DNA of 64,000 bases from Microbacterium sp. Se63.02b (GTDB taxonomy: Bacteria > Actinomycetota > Actinomycetes > Actinomycetales > Microbacteriaceae): NCBI RefSeq assembly GCF_014171575.1, contig NZ_CP050453.1:1178001-1242000 (forward strand), written 5' to 3'. A program made the position numbers and the translations under genes. Position 1 is the first letter of the stretch, and every line of letters starts with the position of its first letter. Below are positions 59,589 to 64,000 of the stretch, piece by piece. The notes beneath the pieces were generated by a model. The model worked only from the letters and a program-made list of their open reading frames with translations, did no database searches and was not told where the DNA came from.

Positions 59589-60580
59589 ATGAAGAAGCTC
59601 ATCAACGCCCCCGAGGACGTCCTCGTCGAGTCTCTGAAGGGTGTCGCGCTCGCTCATCCGGAGCTCTCCGTGGACCTCGAGAACCACGTCATCACGCGGG
59701 CGACCCCGAAGGAGCAGGGGAAGGTCGCGATCGTCTCCGGCGGCGGATCGGGGCACGAACCGCTGCACGGCGGCTTCGTCGGCACCGGCATGCTCGACGC
59801 GGCGGTCGCCGGCGAGGTCTTCACGTCTCCCACTCCCGACCGGGTGCAGGTCGCGACCAAGGCCGTCGACCGGGGGGCCGGCGTGCTGCACATCGTCAAG
59901 AACTACACCGGAGACGTCCTGAACTTCGAGATGGCCGCCGAGCTCGCCTCCATGGAAGGCATCGAGGTGGGCAGCATCACGGTCGATGACGACGTCGCCG
60001 TGCAGGACTCGCTGTACACCGCAGGGCGCCGCGGGGTGGGGCTGACCGTCCTGCTGGAGAAGATCGTCGGCGCCGCCGCCGAGGAGGGGCGCGACCTCGC
60101 CGCCGTCGTCGAGCTGGCGAAGAGGGTCAACGGACAGGGCCGGTCCATGGGGATGGCGCTCACGAGCTGCACCGTGCCCGCCGCGGGCAAGCCGACCTTC
60201 GACCTGCCGGACGACCAGATGGAGATCGGCATCGGCATCCACGGAGAACCGGGCCGTCACCGCGAGCCGCTCGCCCCGGCATCCGACATCGCCCGTCAGC
60301 TGGTCGAGCCGATCCTCTCCGACCTCGACGCTGCCGGACCCGCGATCGTGATGCTGAACGGCATGGGCGCGACACCGCTCATCGAGCTGTACCTCATGTA
60401 CGGCGAGGTCGCGGCGATCCTCGAGAAGTCCGGCGTGCAGATCGCCAGGAACCTCGTCGGCAACTACATCACCTCCCTCGACATGGCCGGCTGCTCGGTC
60501 ACGGTGCTCAAGGCCGACGACGAGCTGCTGCGGCTGTGGGATGCTCCGGTGAACACCCCGGCCTGCGGTGGGGCGCGTGA
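59589..60580 (+). CDS. dhaK: Dihydroxyacetone kinase, substrate-binding subunit (frame break near 60560)
   Basis: Binds dihydroxyacetone covalently and presents it to Dha[21 protein letters not shown] (about residues 49-68) and the hemiaminal-forming His in [14 protein letters not shown] (near 218) are present, with [19 protein letters not shown]. The C-terminus is read WDAPVNTPA and one lost C near 60560 hides the conserved LRWGA end; with it restored the gene stops at TGA 60578-60580, one base into dhaL. About 330 residues, the usual length. Confidence 0.96.
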
Positions 60581-61224
60581 TGGCGGCCGTCGACACCGCC
60601 GTCCTCGCCGACTGGGTGACGCGCTTCGGGACCGCCGTCACCGACAAGCGCGACTGGCTCACCGAACTCGACTCGGCGATCGGCGACGCGGATCACGGAG
60701 CCAACATGGCCAGGGGCATGAGTGCCGTCGCGGAGAAGCTGGGCGCGGGGACGCCTGCCACGGTCGATGAGCTGCTGAAGACGGTCGGCATGACCCTCGT
60801 GAGCTCGGTGGGCGGAGCGAGCGGCCCGCTCTACGGCACCTTCTTCCTGCGGATGGGGATGACCGCGGGGGCGGTGCGGGAACTCGACGGTCCCGCTCTC
60901 GCTGCCGCGCTGCGAGCGGGACTCGACGGCATCGTCGCGCGGGGGAAGGCGGAGGCGGGGGACAAGACGATGTTCGACGCGATGGCGCCCGCCGTCGATG
61001 CGTTGGACGCCGCGCTCGCGGGCGGCTCGTCCGTCGCCGACGCCGTCAGGCCTGCCGCGGAGGCCGCCGAGGTCGGCCGCGACGCGACGGCGCCCCTCGT
61101 CGCCCGCAAGGGACGAGCGAGCTATCTCGGCGAGCGCAGCGCCGGGCACCTCGACCCGGGAGCCGCCTCCACGGCGATCCTGTTCGACACGCTCGCCGCG
61201 GCCGTCGCTGGCAGCGCCGGATGA
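60580..61224 (+). CDS. dhaL: Dihydroxyacetone kinase, ADP-binding subunit
   Basis: A 214-residue all-helical nucleotide subunit that moves phosphate from its tightly bound ADP/ATP to dihydroxyacetone. The Mg-binding acidic motif [16 protein letters not shown] is at about residues 30-45 (GDGDHG in most members), with [18 protein letters not shown] (about 75-92) and the late [23 protein letters not shown] at 60580 overlaps the dhaK stop by one base; the stop overlaps dhaM by four. Confidence 0.95.
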   Translation: MAAVDTAVLADWVTRFGTAVTDKRDWLTELDSAIGDADHGANMARGMSAVAEKLGAGTPATVDELLKTVGMTLVSSVGGASGPLYGTFFLRMGMTAGAVRELDGPALAAALRAGLDGIVARGKAEAGDKTMFDAMAPAVDALDAALAGGSSVADAVRPAAEAAEVGRDATAPLVARKGRASYLGERSAGHLDPGAASTAILFDTLAAAVAGSAG

Positions 61225-63737
61225 TCGGCATCGTCGCCGTCTCCCACAGCGCGCGGCTCGGGGAGGCGGCGCTGGAGCTTGCCCTGCAGATGGTGCCGGG
61301 CGGGGAGTGCGCGTGCAGGTGGCGGCCGGCGCCGGGGTCGACGGCGACGGCACGCCGATCCTCGGTACCGATGCCGTCGCCGTGGCGGCGGCGATCGACG
61401 ACCTCGCGGCCGACTGCGACGGCGTCCTGGTCCTGATGGACCTCGGCTCGGCCGTCCTGAGCGCGGAACTCGCACTCGAACTGCGCGCGCGAGTGCCGTT
61501 CCCGTGCGACTCGCACCAGCCCCGTTCGTCGAGGGACTGCTCGCGGCCGTCGTGGCCGCCGCTGCGGGGAGGGCTCGACGCCGTCGCCGCGGAGGCGTCT
61601 GCGGCACTGGGGGCGAAGACGGGGCAGCTCAGTGACCAGCACGGCGACGCGATCGCATCCGAGACGGCGGTCGCATCCGACACGGCGTCGGGGGCTGCGG
61701 TGCCGGGGAACGGAGCGGAAGACGGCGAGGTGCTCGTGCGGCGCGTACGGGTGCGCAACCCTCAGGGGCTCCACGCGCGCCCTGCTGCCCTGATCGCCGA
61801 GGCGTCGGCCGGAGCGGATGTGCGTCTGCGGCGCCTTCCCGACGGGCCGGATGCGTCGGCCGCCAGTCTCTCGCGCCTCCTGGTCCTCGGGGCCAGGCAG
61901 GGTGACGAGCTCGAGCTCCGTGCGCGCGGGGCCGACGCCGCCTCCGTGCTCGACCGACTCTCGGCGCTGTTCGACGACGGCTTCGGCGAGGGGACGGATG
62001 CGGCGGCGCCGACAGCCGACACGGATGCTCCCGCCGCCGCGCCGGCCGTGTCCCCGGAACCGCCCGTCGAGGTCGTCTCCGGATCGGTGCTGCACGGACG
62101 CGGCGTGAGTCCCGGCAGGGTCGCCGCCCCCGTCGTGCACCTCGCGCCCGCGGTCACCAAGCCCGACGCCGAGGTGGTCATCCCCCGGCTGAGCGCGATG
62201 CTGAGGTGTCGGCGATCGAGTGGGCTGCCGTCGCCGTCGCCGATCAGCTGCGGACCCGCACCGCGCAGGCCACAGGCGAGACCAGGGCGATCCTCGATGC
62301 CTCGCGGCTGCTGGCGTCGGATCCTGAGCTGGTGTCCGAGGCGACGGCGCTCGTCAGGGCACAGGGCAGCGCGGCCAGGGGCGGTGTGGGAGACGGCCGT
62401 CGAACACGAGAGGGGCCTCGCCGCGTTGGGCGGTCGGATGGCGGAGCGCGTCGCCGACATCCGCGATGTGCGCGACCGGATCATCGCCGAGATCCTCCAG
62501 GTCGACATGCCGGGTGTGCCGGAGCGGGAGGAGCCGTTCGTGCTCGTCGCGACCGACCTCGCCCCGGCCGACACGGCCTCCCTCGCGGGCGGCCGCTGCG
62601 TCGCGCTGGTCACGGAGCAGGGCGGCCCGACCTCGCACACCGCGATCATCGCCCGGTCGTTGGGGCTTCCCGCCGTCGTCGGTGTGCCCGGCGCCGTCGG
62701 CATCCCCGTCGGCGCCACGGTTCTGGTGGACGGCGGACGTGGGTCGGTCGAGATCGACCCCCGCCCGCGCGTGTCGCCGAGGCGGCGGCCGTGGCCTCGG
62801 TCGTGGAGTTCGGGGGTATCGGGCGTCTCGCCGACGGACACCGCATCCCGCTCCTCGCGAACGTCGGCGGAGCCGTCGACGCCGAGAACGCCGCCGCAGC
62901 GCACGCCGAGGGGTCGGTCTCTTCCGCACCGAGTTCTGCTTCCTCGACCGGACGGATGCGCCGTCTGTCGCGGAGCAGACCGCGGCATACCGGGGCGTGC
63001 TGGCGGCGTTCCCCGGGCGTCGGGTGGTCGTGCGCACTCTCGACGCGGGGAGCGACAAGCCGTTGCCCTTCGCGAACGCGGAGCAGGAAGAGAATCCGGC
63101 TCTGGGAGTGCGGGGCCTGCGCATCGCCCGTCGGAATCCCGCACTGCTGGACGATCAGCTGCACGCGCTCGCCGCGGCGGCCGATGCCGAGTCCGCCGAG
63201 ATCGAGGTCATGGCCCCGATGGTCGCCACGGTGGACGAGGCCGCCGCGTTCGCCGAGCGGTGTCGTGCCGCGGGGCTGGAGCGCGTCGGCATCATGATCG
63301 AGACTCCGGCCGCGGCGCTGCTCGCCGCCGAGCTGTTCCAGGTGGTCGACTTCGTGAGCCTCGGTACCAACGACCTGGCGCAGTACACCCTCGCGGCCGA
63401 TCGTCAGCTCGCCGATCTCGCCGATCTCAACGATCCGTGGCAGCCGGCGGTCCTCCGTCTGATCGGGGCCGTCGGAGAGGCAGGGCGGGCCGCGGGGAAG
63501 CCCGTCGGGGTGTGCGGGGAGGCCGGGGGCGACCCCGCGCTCGCCCCGGTGCTCGTCGGTCTCGGGGTCACGTCGCTGTCGATGACGTCGCGATCGCTGG
63601 GCCGCGTGGCGGCGGCATTGGACGCCGTGACCGAGGAGGAGTGCCGCCGCGCGGCGAAGGCGGCGCTCGGCGCTCCGACAGCCGCTGCGGCCCGAGCCGC
63701 AGTGCAGGGCGACGGGACAGGTGCCGCGTCGCGCTGA
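61221..63737 (+). CDS. dhaM: DhaM: EIIA(Dha)-HPr-enzyme I fusion phosphotransferase (about seven frame breaks)
   Basis: Rephosphorylates DhaL-bound ADP from phosphoenolpyruvate. The N-terminal EIIA-man-like domain has its His in VAVSHSARLGEAA (near residue 9) and VLVLMDLGSAVLSAELALEL. The HPr domain follows with NPQGLHARPAALIAEASA (His near 182), then an enzyme I part: VLHGRGVSPGRVAAPVV, EQGGPTSHTAIIARSLGLPA with the active His, and a full PEP-binding half (GVGLFRTEFCFLDR, GIMIETPAAALLA, SLGTNDLAQYTLAADRQ, CGEAGGDP). Breaks lie near 61305, 61490, 61555, 62195, 62385, 62768 and 62920. About 840 residues when joined. The complete enzyme I part would let the operon take phosphate directly from PEP. 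Confidence 0.9.
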
Positions 63738-63875
63738 TCGTGTATTCCGGGTACGGCATGAAGATCATCTCGGTCTGATACCAGAATATATCGCCCTCTG
63801 TTCCCGCAGCCGTCTCCCTCGATACGGTGTGCGCAGGGGACCCCGCACAGGGGTGCGAACACCAACGGAGGGGTC

Positions 63876-64000
63876 ATGGCATCCAGCAGGCGATCGCGCG
63901 AGAACACACGCGGTTCGGGGGTTGCGGCCGCGGTGATGGTGGTCGTGTTGATGGCGCTCCCCGCGTGCGCCGCGGAACCGAAGGCGGAGGCGAAGCCGAG
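63876..64000 (+). CDS. Lipoprotein, N-terminus only (runs off window)
   Basis: ATG at 63876 behind AACGGAGGGG opens MASSRRSRENTRGSGVAAAV, a basic N-region and hydrophobic core, with the lipobox LPAC near residues 32-35 and CAAEPKAEAKP after cleavage. The rest lies outside. Substrate-binding proteins and secreted enzymes have such starts; nothing more can be said. The 138 bases before it contain a TATATC-type AT-rich patch near 63785 but no clear promoter. Confidence 0.7.
   Translation, partial: MASSRRSRENTRGSGVAAAVMVVVLMALPACAAEPKAEAKP

Noticed and set aside
63780..63800. AT-rich patch near the end of the window as an operator
   Set aside because: The GATA/TATC arms are too short to separate from chance.

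Overview
The window is about 70% G+C, uses GTG and TTG starts, packs genes with 1-8 nt stop/start overlaps, and carries actinobacterial hallmarks (monomeric isocitrate dehydrogenase, ROK and IclR regulators, LigB-type ligase, RecQ with a phosphoribosyltransferase tail). It looks like a chromosomal segment of a Microbacteriaceae member, most likely Microbacterium. That placement is an inference from protein wording and gene order, not from a marker gene. No rRNA, tRNA, CRISPR array, transposase or phage gene was seen.

Layout. 1-9.7 kb: end of a methyltransferase-like protein, a leader ORF with hairpin, a heterodimeric ABC exporter, a coiled-coil protein, a small arginine-rich protein behind twin operators, a LacI regulator, a GNAT enzyme and isocitrate dehydrogenase. 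9.8-19.4 kb: an L,D-transpeptidase, then a cell-wall/amino-sugar scavenging set: RidA diverging from a PLP D-amino-acid dehydratase, an N-acyl-D-amino-acid deacylase read through into a GH20 hexosaminidase, a ROK regulator, a ROK kinase and NagB. 19.4-27 kb: Nudix, FAD oxidase, YrdB-like protein, a sigma factor fused to an anti-sigma-like, membrane and repeat-rich tail, a tandem pair of structured ~220-nt repeats, then NagA and a second GH20. 27-32 kb: ZTP riboswitch-glyA-folD and a few single genes.

32-41 kb is a homoprotocatechuate meta-cleavage operon (hpaG-rraA fusion, gntR, hpaE, hpaD, hpaH, hpaI) with a divergent MHS-type transporter. 40.3-43 kb holds an IclR regulator diverging from a flavin phenol-type monooxygenase. 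43-46.7 kb is an ABC-2 exporter with its histidine kinase and NarL-type regulator. 47-51 kb has a TPP enzyme, a phosphoribosyltransferase and a DNA ligase. 51.4-55.9 kb is the phenylacetyl-CoA epoxidase operon paaABCDE with an enoyl-CoA hydratase. 56-64 kb has RecQ, an IclR regulator and the PTS-dependent dihydroxyacetone kinase operon dhaKLM, ending in a lipoprotein that runs off the window.

About two dozen otherwise normal genes change reading frame once or more. Most breaks are explained by one missing G or C in a run, so they are best read as consensus errors in the sequence. Such genes are listed here as single CDS spanning their fragments.
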